DNA from: Patiria miniata
Lineage: Eukaryota > Echinodermata > Asteroidea > Valvatida > Asterinidae
Direction of reading: 5' to 3'
Length of the DNA: 64,000 bases
NCBI RefSeq assembly: GCF_015706575.1
Contig: NW_024037074.1
Coordinates: 25,719,334 to 25,783,333, forward strand
Each line of letters opens with the position of its first letter. The first letter of the stretch is position 1. Made by a program: the position numbers and the translations under genes. Positions 13,313 through 25,940 of the stretch are shown one piece after another. Below the pieces are notes generated by a model. It saw only the letters and a list, made by a program, of their open reading frames with translations. It did no database searches and was not told the DNA's origin.

Positions 13313-16300
13313 GGTAAAATACACTGATAAAATATGGGGCCAAAACTTCACCTGTTGCTAAAAAAAAATCACACTTTGTTCTACGTCGGTATGAAGTAGA
13401 ACACGTTAATATTTAAATGGCATTATCAAAGAAAAAACATGACAGCTTCGGTGTGTCGTTCTCTTACATTTCCAGTCCTTATTGAGATTTCTCTTGTTTT
13501 TGTCCATTCCCTTTGATCCAAATATTAATAAACAACCGAAATCAAAATGATGAATGCCTTTTATCAATGAGACCAAATGGTTTTCGAATGTGTTCCTGAT
13601 TCCATTCGAATTGCGGGGTATCCGGTATCAGTCGCGGGGCAGTTAACGCGTTTGTTGATATCATTTGAACTACGTATGACCAGACCACCCACCATTCCGA
13701 AGTACGTGTCGTTTTACCCTCCAAAAAGCTCCTCTCGAAGGAACACATGGTAAACTGGGATGGTCCGATTACAATCCAACCTCGCAGTTTCAATACTGAG
13801 ACAGAGTTTCGCTACAATTCTGGTCCAAATTTGAAGCCTTGATGTCCACTATAAAAATTGAAAAGGTTCAATTTCAGCAACCTCATTCCTTCTGAGAACA
13901 AATAGTTTAAAAAAAGAAAGCTACAGAGCTTTTTGAGAGCATTTCCCCTCAATAACATAATCAAAACTACCCTTTTCAGAGCAAATCCCGAAGCAAAGTT
14001 TGGAAAATAAGTATACCGACACGTGCAAACTTCATCTACCTTTCCAGCACTCCCTATAGTGTCTTCAAACTAAGTGTTATCAAACAATGTCTAGATTTTG
14101 CATGCGTCCGTGCCTGTTTTGGTGCTAAATTACACTTCAATGAGCTACGAATTACATTTTTACTTTTTCATTTTCTGGCCTCTTTGTAAAGCAACATGAA
14201 AAGATTGTTAAAATTGAACGTGTATTGCTGTTACTCCCCAATGGTCCCATCTATAGTTGGGACAGTCGCAACAAAAGTTGGGGAATTCCTAACTATAATT
14301 GGGACTAGCCTAACTGTGGTTAGGATGATGACATATAGGATGATGACATATAGTTGGGGCGTATAGCTTCCTCGGGCAATTCAACACAAGAACAGCCAAT
14401 GAAGAGGCCAGTGCAACATAACCTGACACGAACATTCTTCGCTTAAAAACCTGCCCGTTTGTTTGTGATACCGTTCATGTCCCGACACTGAAAGTGGCGA
14501 GTAAGCCAACCCTTCTCACGACCTGGGACCCACTTTCCCGGTTCGAAATGTTATCATGGTCGAGCCCTTGCTATGAAAGATAGAACTATCTCAGAAATTC
14601 TTGTATAGGTCAAATTTTTGAGAATCGATTCTAATTTAGTGGTCTAGTTTCATACATAGGGCCTATACTGGTTTCACACTAGGTAACCAAATATTGGTAA
14701 ATATATGCTTTTACCGTTGACATCTGCCTTTCAAAGTTTGTTTGTACAATAGACGTATATAGGTGAAATGATTGAAGATTATTTTCGGCTAAGAAGTATT
14801 GTATCTGAAGCATTCAAGACATATGAATACACTTAATAGAAGTCTTTGTTAAAGTTGTTTCTCAGTTTGAGAACGTCCCCATTTAGTAATTAAACTGTAT
14901 GGGTTATTCTGCGTCTGCGCCTGACCTCTCATTAAACCCTGCAGCTTCCCCTGATAATTCCTTGATATCCAATAAGCCCTAATGCAACATTTTGCAACAC
15001 TACATATCCTACGGCGTCCATAAAGTTATTCCAAGTTGAAGTCGGAGCTGAGTTGAGGGGCATCGGAGGGCAACCCATCCTGGATTCTAATGTTAGAGCC
15101 CCGTGTTATCACAGGCAGGTGTTGACCTAGGTCTGTGTTCAGACGACGATGCTCGAGTTTGTTATTCTTGATAATGATGGCATCCCACGAGACAGAGCCA
15201 TACTAATGGCCAGGCAAATATTTCTCCGCAGACTTGGAAGTGAATCACAACTTTCAAATGTGCTAGAGCAATTCTCCCCCCCCCCCCAAAAAAAGCGACG
15301 ATCAGGAGACATTAACGTCCAAACTTCCAAACTAAGATTTTTTTTTTACATTTTCGGCACCCATGAACTCCGATGCAAGTTCATGCGCTTAATGGCCAAT
15401 GTACTACATGTATATGAAATTAGGCATGGCTATCAATCGAGGAAGTGAGGTCCCCATTCCGTCAACAGAGGGCGCCCAAAAATCAGACCACATTCCTTGT
15501 CCCTTCAGCGAACCCGCTGTTGAAACTCACCTTCGCATATGGGGGGGGGGGGGTAATACCTCATGTATTTAGTTGCCTTTGTACATCCTCCGTGCATGAC
15601 GTAATCGAACTATGCACGGAATGATCCCAAAATAGTCGGCATATATACCGGCGGTCTACATTAATTTTAATCAGGCTTCTGTTGTTTGTGATTCTCAAAC
15701 TCGAAAAATATTAGGGCTAGTACTAGCTTCCGTATTAATTGCTGCAGACGGCAAGGACGCAAGCTCACTGCACTTTTGCATTGCAATTGCCGACAACGAG
15801 GCTCAGCCTAAGAAGGGCTAGAACTCTAATTAATAGCAGTTTATGTATTTTAGCCAGTACTCTTAAGCTTGATTAACGAAGGCCACAACATGGCAGAAAT
15901 ATTCCTGGGCATAGAATCGAGAATGATCCAGTACTGCCCGAAAATAGAATATGTCGTCATGTACTACTAAAGGCATGGGACGTACAAGGAAAACACACAA
16001 ACATGGGGTAATAAATATGAGAGGTCGTTTTCTGTATCTGTTTACCGCCTATTAAATGGAGGGATTTGCCGTCTGCATGCATGTACATTAATTGTGTTGA
16101 CTATTATAATACGCGAGCTTTTCCCGCACAGATTGCGCCACCAAGGCCAGAGTTGGCAGCATATTATTTATAAATCGAGTTGTTACGTAACGGCACAATG
16201 CTCATGGCCACATGAGTCTGACCAAATATTCATAAAGGTCATTCGGATAATAACAGGTAGAGAAGGACGAAAGACCTACGGAGGAAAAGGAACGGAGCTC

Positions 16301-17689
16301 ATGCATTCAGAGAGAAAGCAAGAGCCTGAACAATTATTTTTTACGAGTCATTTATTTCACTGTTCACGACAACACGCCTACATATCGCCTATATTGTCAT
16401 ATCGTGTCATTAATTTCACATAAAACGACCCTCAAATACGCTATGGGTTTTAATTGGCCATAATGCATGGAGCTATAGCTATACATGTACATGGGTACAG
16501 TACATGTCCATGGATGTTGAATTGTATTAACTGCTTCGTCGTATATATATTTCTTCCCACGCGTGGTTTCGGAAATTACCTCTTTGCAAAGAATAAGGGG
16601 GCGTTTCCCACTTCGCCTCCGCGAGGGATGGTGCAACAAGCCCCCGAATCACCCTCGCTGCAATATTGAGGGGTTTACGGTGGCCAAATCCTAAATCAAC
16701 AGTCATCAAGTTATTGCATCAATGGACAATAATAGGCAAACACGAGGCGACACGATGTCGCAGTAAATATGGACTGTACGCCGTTCTAACTCCTAGGCTG
16801 CCATGGATGGGACTTGTTATTCATTGTCTTTCCCCAAGTTCAAAACACGGCCACTCGTAATTAACACCGTCGGTAATAACAAAGACAATTTACGTCATCG
16901 CGCATTGATTGGGCCGAGAGGGGGAGGGGGACTAGACTGCTGCGGTCACTCACTATTCAGTTTGTTTGCTCAACTCTCTGGAACTAAAGACCCAGCATTC
17001 TATTTCTAGCGCATTGTGCAGTTATTCTCTTCCATTGATTTTCGTTATCTGCGTTTTTTTACCAGCTCAGTATAGACCTAATAAAGCCATCAGGTCAATT
17101 TTAAAAGTTAATTGAAACATGAACTTATTGCCAATCGATCCCCGACATCAGGGGAATTAGGACTGAAAACCGAAGAGATGAAATATTGTAACTTCTCGAA
17201 TGGGTAAATCAGTCACTTTGGGAGGTCACTATAAATATGATTGTCAAAAAGTTATTGTGGTCTATTGATCTGACAAAGTATAATTGATTCATAGTAAGGT
17301 CAATTGTCCCCAAGATGGCTCACGGTACTCCAAATCCGACGTGGAGGCTTTCAAACCGCTATGGGATATACATTACATGACGAATGTCTAGCGATTGAGC
17401 CTAGATGAGTGAATATATCTCGATCGAACCTGACGACTGCGCGCAATCTCCATTTCTAAAGAGCTACCCGATATCCTCTCTGTTATAATAGAGCGTCAAG
17501 CATCAGAACTAATGACAGCAGCTACTAAAAACGTCAAATTTGTACCTTATTGCTCAAATGTATAATTGAAAGGCGCTATAATTCAATCCGACTTGAAAGA
17601 ATCACTTTGCGCAAGGGTTAGATGAAAAAATTCAATAAGGACTTGACAAGCAAAATAGGCAGGATAACAAGTCAAGTCAATGAGGGATG
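13313..17689. other. no gene recognised
   Basis: Non-coding as far as visible. Short duplications occur at 14230-14360 (AACTATAGTTGGGAC-like words, GATGATGACATATAG twice) with poly-C/poly-G runs near 15279 and 15541. Confidence 0.4.
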
Positions 17690-18110
17690 ATCATGATAGG
17701 ACAGGACACGATCGGGCAGGATGTAAGGAAGGGCAGCCTCAGGACATGACGGGACAGGACAAGATAGGCCAGGACAAGACGAGATATGACACGACACGGC
17801 ACGATGCGACACGACGCGACGTGACACGACACCTATGACATAATATCATATCACATGACACACATGTTTATGGCATACGACATATGACATACGACATGTG
17901 ACACAATTGGCATGTCATAATAGGACAGACTAAGACAGTGCAGGATATAAGGCAGGAGAGTCTCAAGAAACAACGGGACATGGCAGGGCAGTCAACAGGG
18001 CACGGATGGGCAGAGCAGGAGGCAGAACAGGGCAGGCCAGGGCCAGAGAGGACGGAGACAAAGCAAGACACGAAGTACAGGACGGAGCAGTAGACTGAAC
18101 GTGATTGGAC
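17690..18110 (+). repeat. degenerate GACAC/GACAG pentamer-rich tract
   Basis: Irregular runs of GACAGGACA, ACGACACGAC and ATGACATA occupy about 420 bases with purine bias on the plus strand. They look like an old, mutated microsatellite. The Cys/Ser-rich minus-strand ORFs here are by-products. Confidence 0.6.
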
Positions 18111-20214
18111 AGCAATGAGGCCAAGAAATCACCAAAAACACCTTCGGACATCCGACAAGTATGAGCCTGGACGAAACAAGACAAACCATGCCGCCTTCGC
18201 ATAGTCAGTACACAGTGCATTACAATAATGCATACAATCCTATTATAAAGCAGACAAGCAGATATTTTGCACTGCTGTTGAGGTCAACCTATGTTGTCTT
18301 GAAGATTGATAAACCATGATGTACTCTGCAATTAACAAGGCACTCACACATATTTTAAATTCAATCAAGTCCACGTTAAATCTTCTAAAACTAAGCGTCA
18401 AATTTTGTTTAAGTGGCTGCGTGCACGCATTACTGATCAAGCATTGGAGATCCGCTACCATCGCCATGATTGTTGAAGTGAAACCGAAGAAATCTGGTAT
18501 TCTCAGCAAGTTAGAGAGCACATAAAATCCCCCTATGATCGTCAAAAGGTGGTGGAAGTAACGGGGGGTTAAGAGGTATATTTTTGAAGTTAAATATTTT
18601 CGGAATTGAAAGTTGTTCACCCATCACAAAACTATGTAAATCATTAATGAAGTTGTTTTAAGGCAATGATTCGTACAAAGTAAATTAAGCCATTTGCTAT
18701 GAGTCCTTCATAACCTCCACAACCCTCAATGGGAGAAGAACAAGTCTAATCATGACAGGTTTGGCACCATTTTCTGGTGTAAGTGAAACTCGCCCAATCA
18801 AAGATTTCTGGCCATAATCGAGTTTCATCACCGTGAACCATTTTATATGTTGGATGGTTGGATCCCATCATAAACACCGAGAACTGGGGACTGCACCATG
18901 AGGTTGCGCCGTGAATTCAAGGTTTAATTTCGGTCAATATCTTGTCACTTTGTCTCATTAAGGAGATACGGATGGGCCTCGAAAGACAAAACAAAACACC
19001 CTTTTTTCATCATGATACCTACCCTTGTTATTTGTATGCGACCTATAAAAAGACGTATATTCTGACTCAGTTGAGAGGGTTATGGGGTGAAGTGGTTTGT
19101 TTGCTTATACTAACAATGCACGTGCACGTGCACGTCATACAGCAAACAATTTGGGGGATTCCCTTTCCGGATATGCGCAAGACTTGTTTACTGAAATTAT
19201 CTAGCATTTTCGGGAAGAGAAACAACTCCACACCCTTATTCATAATAAATTGTTCAAAGTGGACTATGGTCCTCGAAACCACGATAACGTTCACGCAATG
19301 CAGACCACGAGTCTGCTCGAATTTCGTATTAATTTCTGTATTTGAAATGATTTAAAAACTTTTAGGTATGGTGATTTTCCTGCTGACATCTATGTTGCCA
19401 ATTGTGTACTTGTTCCTTTTTTCTCGCATTCACACCAGAGAATTAAGAGTATTCGGACTCCTTACATTCACTTGCACACCGTAAATTCAGTGCAAGATTT
19501 GACCGCGTTAAACGTTTGCCGTTTTTCATCACCGTCCGAGGCAGCCCCCATCCCAACGTCCCAACTGGATTTCCTTATCCTTATTGATTTTCACACCTTC
19601 AGTTATCGACTGACGTGCCGTTGTAAATAGGCCATAAGTCCCGAGGACAATCTTGTAAGGACTTTTGACCTTTCACGCCTTTGCTTGAACCAACCCTACA
19701 TTTCCAAGAGATAATAGAACTGTAAAGGGGTTCAGAGACTTCAGAATTTGCTTGATGAGGCAACACATTGTAAAAAACAACAATCTACCTATATAAATCT
19801 GAACTCGCAGTCGCAACATCTTCAGTCGAAAGGTAATGTCTTGAAGCAATGATGGATGCGCTAAACCAGATGAACCTCTGACTCATGCAAAAAATAACTC
19901 CGGCGTACAAAACAGACAAACAAGACAATCATCTTTTTGAATAAATTATGTGACACAATATACAGGTTCATGTGAAAAGTGAGATTCCCTAAATGTCGAA
20001 AACTAAAGGTTCCCATCCCTTTTGAATAACTCAAAAACGAATAACATCTAGAGCTATGTCTGTTCACAGAACACAGGGCTTTTCGAAATTTTAGAAATGT
20101 TTGTTATGTTTGCCCTTTTGCTGTCATTTTGCAGCACTTGGTACTGTGAAAGGTTGTTCAAAATGCTTAGAATAATTCCAAACTTTTTATCACATGACGC
20201 CACATGCCCTGCGA

Positions 20215-20381
20215 TGACGTCATCTTGACAACACATGTCAAAGCACACTTTGTCGTTGTGGTCTTGGTTTGTTCCAAGTTTGAAGTCAATCAGATGAAAG
20301 GAAGAGCTTTGGGAAGAGGAATAAAATGGTAATTATTTTTAAAGATCAGAAAAAATAAAAGATGACGTCATCGTGACGTCA
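20215..20381. promoter_or_regulatory. three perfect TGACGTCA palindromes in 167 bp
   Basis: TGACGTCA occurs at 20215-20222, 20363-20370 and 20374-20381. This is the full CRE/ATF consensus. The surrounding text (CCAAGTTTGAAGTCAATCAG) resembles interspersed repeats common in marine invertebrates, so the sites may belong to a repeat rather than an enhancer. Confidence 0.25.
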
Positions 20382-21030
20382 CTTCGGATTCATAGTACCA
20401 ATATCTACCTAGTTTCATGACTATCTGACCTTCCCTTATGTGCTTCCAATGATCAAACAGTATGACGGCAATTATTCTAAAAAGCAGCCAATACAACATT
20501 CAAGACAGTCCATTCAAAAGGCGGTATTTGTTTCAACTCTCCGCAAACCCACATGTGACAAAGGCTGGAAGTCTTCAATCAATGTTCCCCGTTAACACAT
20601 ACATATTACGCAGCGGTAGAGCGCATGCCACTCATCAAAGACGAACTTGCTCAATTCAAGTGGACAAATTGCTTAAAGGGGATTAAGATAAAAAGCTAGC
20701 GGAGTCTCTGATGTAGCTGGACAATCTCACGAAGTTAGGGGACATTATTGTTGAGTGTCCGGAAAAGGGTGTCAATCTTCGGACAGAGATCATCATCAGT
20801 TGCGATGGCCATAATTTTTTTTCGCCGCTATAGTAATGCTCCGTGGTCACTACCTTGCTTAATGAGTCTTCGAAAACATCTGAGCTCCATTTAAGGTTTT
20901 AGCGGTTTTCTTTCTCCCGCGGGAGTCATGTTCGAGCAGAGGTGTGTTCTCGCGCTTGCACCCAGTGATCCGGTTCCATCTCACCCAGTTCGTCCGGAGT
21001 AGGTTTCTCCTCGTGGTATTAACAACTGCT

Positions 21031-21227
21031 TAGAGGATATTTAGTTTTGAAAAAGACTCGTCCTGCTTATTATAAACTTTCGCTAAGTAGTTTTAGTTCT
21101 GATAAGAACAAGTAGAACTTAAGAACAAGTAGAACTTAAAGCAGGACTGTTCTTATCAGAACTAAAACTACTTGGCGAAAGTTTATAATAAGCAGGACAG
21201 GTTCTTTTCAGAACTAAATATCTTCTA
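21031..21227. mobile_element. near-perfect palindromic MITE
   Basis: The left arm (21031-21112) and right arm (21147-21227) are almost exact inverted copies. Ends are TAGAGGATATTTAG and CTAAATATCTTCTA. The loop holds a tandem duplication of AGAACAAGTAGAACTTA. The low divergence of the arms suggests recent origin. Confidence 0.8.
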
Positions 21228-23221
21228 CATGTATAAGCAGTTAATTATTACTACATGGTGTTACCGCAAACCGAAATGATACCGATACTCCACCATGCGA
21301 GGCCTAAAATCGTATAGGTTTCTCCTCGAAATGGGGTTTTCCTATATATATATAATATGCAATTGCATTTGCGAAATTTCTTGTGAAGTCGGCGATCACT
21401 TGTCATCTCGTCGTGACACGTACATTCTTTCAAAAATTATCAACACACGACGTCCATGGGACAAATGTTATGGTCATCACTCTCCCAATCCATCATTTAC
21501 ACAACAACCTCATATATTCCCATTACCTCATACCGGATTTCCAGTCTTCATTCTTTCTCCAAGCCCCTTTTGTCCACCCAATTTAATTACGCTGTCCGGA
21601 GAGAGCGCATTACGGCAACTAATAAGCGGGACTTTCATAAACGAGGTTAGTGACATTGTGCGTTATTGAATAATCTACATAGCGGCCATTTTACAAATAC
21701 ATGTTGATAACCCAAGGCCGAGTTGGCATCCCACACACACAGATAACAGTCGGACCAAACTCGGCTTCTAGAACCGTACGGTCCAGATGCTATTGTCCCC
21801 AACCCCTTCAATTTAAGGAGAAAAAAATCATGAGAAACCACATCAACAGATGGCAGAAATCGTCTTTTATGCATCGCCACAACCACGGCCTGTATAGAGC
21901 CCAAACTGTATTTTTAATCACGGATATGACTAGGCCTATGAGTAGCACAAAAGGGTTAGGGGAATTTCATCAAAGTAGGCTTACATTGTATTTTGACGGA
22001 GTGGCAACCAAGGACAGGGGGTTAAGAACTATAATAGTAACTGTTTGGGTTCCCAGAAAGAAAAAAATGCACAGGGAATAGATGGGGGTTTAAAATTCCG
22101 TCTTGTGTACAATAACTCAGGCTTTATTATCAAAGTGTTGTCTCAAGGTCAGCGACTATAGACGTTTTGTACACATTACGTGACCACTGTTCCTATACAT
22201 ATCGATCTGCGCACATTGTCGGGACCGAGCTCGCACGTTCACAGATTACACAATAAGCAGGACATGAACTGCACGTGCGCAACGTAGTAAATGTTTACAA
22301 ATTGCTGAGAGGACAAGGGATATGGAAACCAAACAGCCATCCATTTCAGAAAAAAAATCAGAAAATAGATTTGTACTTTGTAGTTGAAAGGACAGTACGA
22401 GAAACATAAAACTGTCGCATTTTTTTTCCTCCAAAACGGACATGGATTGGTTCATAGACTTTGGCCCGGCACCATGCTATAGATATGATATTTCTCATGT
22501 GAAAAAAAATGCTGCAGAAAGTCCAAATGTAGTTTGGTTTAGGTGCGAAAAATATCCGTTCTCACAGCGAGTGGCTGATTGAAATGAAACAAAAAATCAT
22601 TATCTTGTCATCATATTTCAGTTCACCGAGACCCCATTTTTTACAATTATAATATTTATTTATTGTCAGACATTGATAAGCCTATTTTTTATGACGGTCA
22701 TTTATCATTTTTTTTATGAATCCCATTAATTTATTTTATCCGACTTGTAGTAATACTCATGTGGATAAAGTGTTCATCAGATCCCTTAATTAGTTGAATG
22801 GAAGTCACTTATCAGTACCGTTGAAAGATATTGAATTGAATTGTTGAATAATAATGAACTTTTAAAAGTGAGTTGCGATTTGTTTTTATGAAAGTTTTTT
22901 GCCAATTTCGAAACATTTCAAGGTGGCATTTTCAGGTCGAATGAACCACAACACAACTGGGAAGAACTTCCGAAGTTAAGTATCACGAACATCTGTTGCG
23001 TTGACGCAAAATAAAGGCCACGACGTTATTCTTGTTCCAGATACGACCCAAGAAATTCAGAAGAAGAAGAAGACGAAGAATGAAAACAAACAAAAACATC
23101 TTGTGAGACCGTGAACGTCTTTGAAGCGAAATGTCAAGCATCCATCTGTGGTGTAACATTACAAGCACCTGTACGTGTTTCATACCTACAGGCACTGGGA
23201 GAAACAGTGTAAGGTAGACCT
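21228..23221. other. no gene recognised
   Basis: AT-rich; nothing supportable beyond scattered short ORFs. Confidence 0.4.
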
Positions 23222-23605
23222 ATGACACGTGCAACCGTCACTTGCGTGACATTTCTGTGTTGTTGTTTTTCTTTGGTCACAACGTCGAAATACCAGTTAT
23301 TGGCACAAATTGCGGAGTCTATAATAAAACCATATTTTGAAGGGGAAAAAAGCACGGTGCTTATAACTGTTATGTCTTCAAAGTCTTCAGTCTTCAAAGT
23401 GAAGGAGGCATTCTCCTCATCGAACTATCCAAGTTGCGAACTGCATATAACGTGTCGGTATAGGAGTGTTTATTTTAGAGATCAAAGAGATGATTCTGTT
23501 TCTGTTGGAGATACGATCTCTTCTGTGATTAATTTTTTTTTAAATCAAAAAAATACTGGTACTTACATAATTATAACTGACAATTTTAGTACTATGCCCA
23601 AGTAG
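23222..23605 (+). CDS. unrecognised 127-codon ORF with signal-peptide-like start
   Basis: The ORF opens with a hydrophobic, signal-peptide-like stretch (MTRATVTCVTFLCCCFSLVTT), followed by mixed alpha/beta-looking sequence (VLITVMSSKSSVF, GDTISSVINFFL, GTYIIITDNF). I do not recognise the family. It has balanced residue usage rather than the Ser/His/Leu noise of neighbouring ORFs, which is why it is listed. It lies antisense to the presumed first intron of the LRR gene. There is no splice evidence and chance is possible. Confidence 0.22.
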   Translation: MTRATVTCVTFLCCCFSLVTTSKYQLLAQIAESIIKPYFEGEKSTVLITVMSSKSSVFKVKEAFSSSNYPSCELHITCRYRSVYFRDQRDDSVSVGDTISSVINFFLNQKNTGTYIIITDNFSTMPK

Positions 23606-24783
23606 CTCGTTAAAAAAATGGAAAGCACATCGGGTTACCATTTTATCACATCACTTTCTTCAACATTAAAAACTCCTTCCATACAAGCAGTTGTTATTCA
23701 TCACGTCTACAGGAAAATATACTTCTGTCGAACGTTTATTTACAACCTTGCGGTCTGCCTTGTACAGTACAATGGTGCAAAGTAAAAATGAAAATGAAAC
23801 GGAAATTGACTGAAAGATATTCGGGGAAGGAAGACAATGAAGAACATCAATCTCGATTACGAAATATAGGGGAAATCCACGGCAATGGGAAGTTTAAATT
23901 AAAAAAAGCAACAACAACCCCGGTCGAGACGGGATGAAATAGTAACAAATCAAGCTCCGCGGTCGCGGAATAACAATGTATAGGCCTGTATACAAATGAT
24001 AAAACTGCAAACAAACGAGAGAAACAAATGATCAGATCATTTCTTCATTGTAAGAGATTTCTTCACATGCTTTGGTTCTAAGTCTCCATTCTTTCTAATT
24101 ATCTTGAAATATACATTACGAAATTCTCGGCTCTTATATTCCGTTACTTCACTTAGTTCAATATTAATTCATAGATTCAATTCAGTATCAATCATGAAGT
24201 GATGAAAGGTTCAACATTTGAACGTTTTCTCTCATTGGTCAAGCCAGACTTGCAACCACACAAAATATAAGAAATAACGAAGGAAAGTTGTTGAAGCAAT
24301 GGAATGCAGAATAATAAATGGTACAAAAAAAGATGAACATATCGAACTGTTTCTTTGTATCTTGACTAGCTACTCTTGTATCTGAATCATTCATCAATGT
24401 GCAGACTTCAAGAAATGTATTTTAGGGGTAGTATTAAGGCCCCCGCAGAGATGATCAAAGGATTTTTCATTTCATGAAATTTACATTCTCTTTCAGCTTT
24501 ATGAACTTTTTTTTAGTGTTATAAAATTGATGTATTCCCAGCCCCCGCCATGACGAGCGAAGCAATTAAAGTCTGGTGCGATCTACCTAGGGAATCCTCT
24601 GACAACGGAATGGCACATGGACATGACAAGCACATTATAATCATGTGGTTAGAGTACAGGCACTTGACATGCACGATAGGGTATTAATGTCATATACAAC
24701 AATGCAAATATTCCTAACTCGGTTTGATGTTTGAATGAAGGTATGCAGGTGTATAATTGATTAGGCATGCATTGTCTACTTAC

Positions 24784-25010
24784 AATCTTTGGAATATTTT
24801 ACTGGGCGATAGACTGGAGCTTGGGAATGCAGTCATGTTGCTCTCTGTGGTACATTCGATGGTGAGGACGCTGGGATGGCACTGACAGACGTCGGGGCAA
24901 ACGCTGCTTTGATCCATGGGGGTGGCCATCACGCCTCCTCCCGAAAAACTCGTCTCCTGATGGAAGATCACACAGAAATGGAAGCAAAGAAACACCGCTA
25001 AAGTCCTCAT
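24784..25010 (-). CDS. first coding exon of a leucine-rich-repeat protein (signal peptide + LRR N-terminal cap)
   Basis: A 227-nt exon encoding 75 codons plus two bases, ending at a consensus donor ATT|GTAAGT (phase 2). I start at the ATG at 25010 because it directly precedes a hydrophobic signal peptide (MRTLAVFLCFHFCVIF). An in-frame ATG 66 nt upstream would put 22 polar residues before it. Residues 38-53 read CPDVCQCHPSVLTIEC, the C-x3-C-x-C-x8-C spacing of an LRRNT cap, followed by MTAFPSSSLSPSKIFQR leading into the first repeat. Phase-2 introns after the cap are usual in LRR receptors such as LGR and glycoprotein-hormone receptors, but other LRR families share this, so I do not name the gene. 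No downstream LRR exons were recognised to the left; they may lie beyond the window. Confidence 0.75.
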
Positions 25011-25940
25011 CTTGTGGCTGATTGTCTGACGGTGAGGGTGCAATGCTAACGAAGACATACTCCTGGACGAAAACACGAGCCGGGCCCTACTTGTGTTTCT
25101 ATACGACGGGCGATCCCGTACGCTCCCCGTGTTGTTTTGCGGTTTTTAATTTTCGGTGGGAGTTGTTACCCGTCGGAATCATCCCAAGAATTTCCCTCCA
25201 TGCTTCACTGTTGTCGGAGATTCTCAGATAGTTGTACATTTACTTCCTCGGCTTTTGTGGGGTTTTTTTCCACGCAGATAACTCGAAAAGTATCGATATT
25301 CTCTTCCTGTTTACGACGATGGTAAAAGCCTATGGTTAGCGCAATGAGGAAGACATCTACAAATTTTGCTCCGTCCAGCACCTAATTTCCCTGGTGAGTT
25401 GGGAGCGCAGCACATTTCACACTCCCACTACCGCGGCAAAACACGGCCCACAAGACCGCCGAATGCGACCTTGGTGCGATTGCATATTAACTAGAGTCTC
25501 GATTATGCATAAGGCATGGCAGTTCCGCGGCCGGCCAGTGGGTTCATGGCTTTTTATCGTCTGGCTTTCGCCTCACAGTGAGTCACAGTGTTTTTTCACT
25601 GTTATTTTGTCCGAAGATGCGGCAAATGCGTGTAAACGGCGGCGTGAATTAACAAAAACCGCCTGTTAAGACTCTGGCGGTACGAGATGTGCTGGCACAA
25701 TGATGCGTGCGCGTGTGCCGGCCACGAGTATTTCTACGACTATGCAGTCTCCTCCATCCACACATCGCAAACGAAATGACAAAGGCTGACGGACGTACAC
25801 GTACGTACGTACGTATGCGCACACTGTGCACGAGTACTGAGAGATTGACTGCGCAGTCGCAGTACACTCTGACTCACGCTCATCATCGCCACAATCATCA
25901 TCATCGCCACCATCTGAAGGTGCTCTCTCACTAGCATCTT
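25011..25940 (-). promoter_or_regulatory. CpG-richer 5' flank of the LRR exon (candidate 5' UTR/promoter)
   Basis: The 900 bases upstream of the LRR first exon contain clearly more CG dinucleotides than the surrounding AT-rich DNA, for example around 25080-25140, 25430-25470 and 25520-25540. A (CGTA)n run lies at about 25798-25815. The position fits a promoter or 5' UTR. No TATA box or initiator was identified, so this is inference from composition and position. Confidence 0.3.

Noticed and set aside
18243..18620. 125-codon minus-strand ORF next to the GACAC tract
   Set aside because: No recognisable family, an overlapping open frame on the other strand, no splice context.
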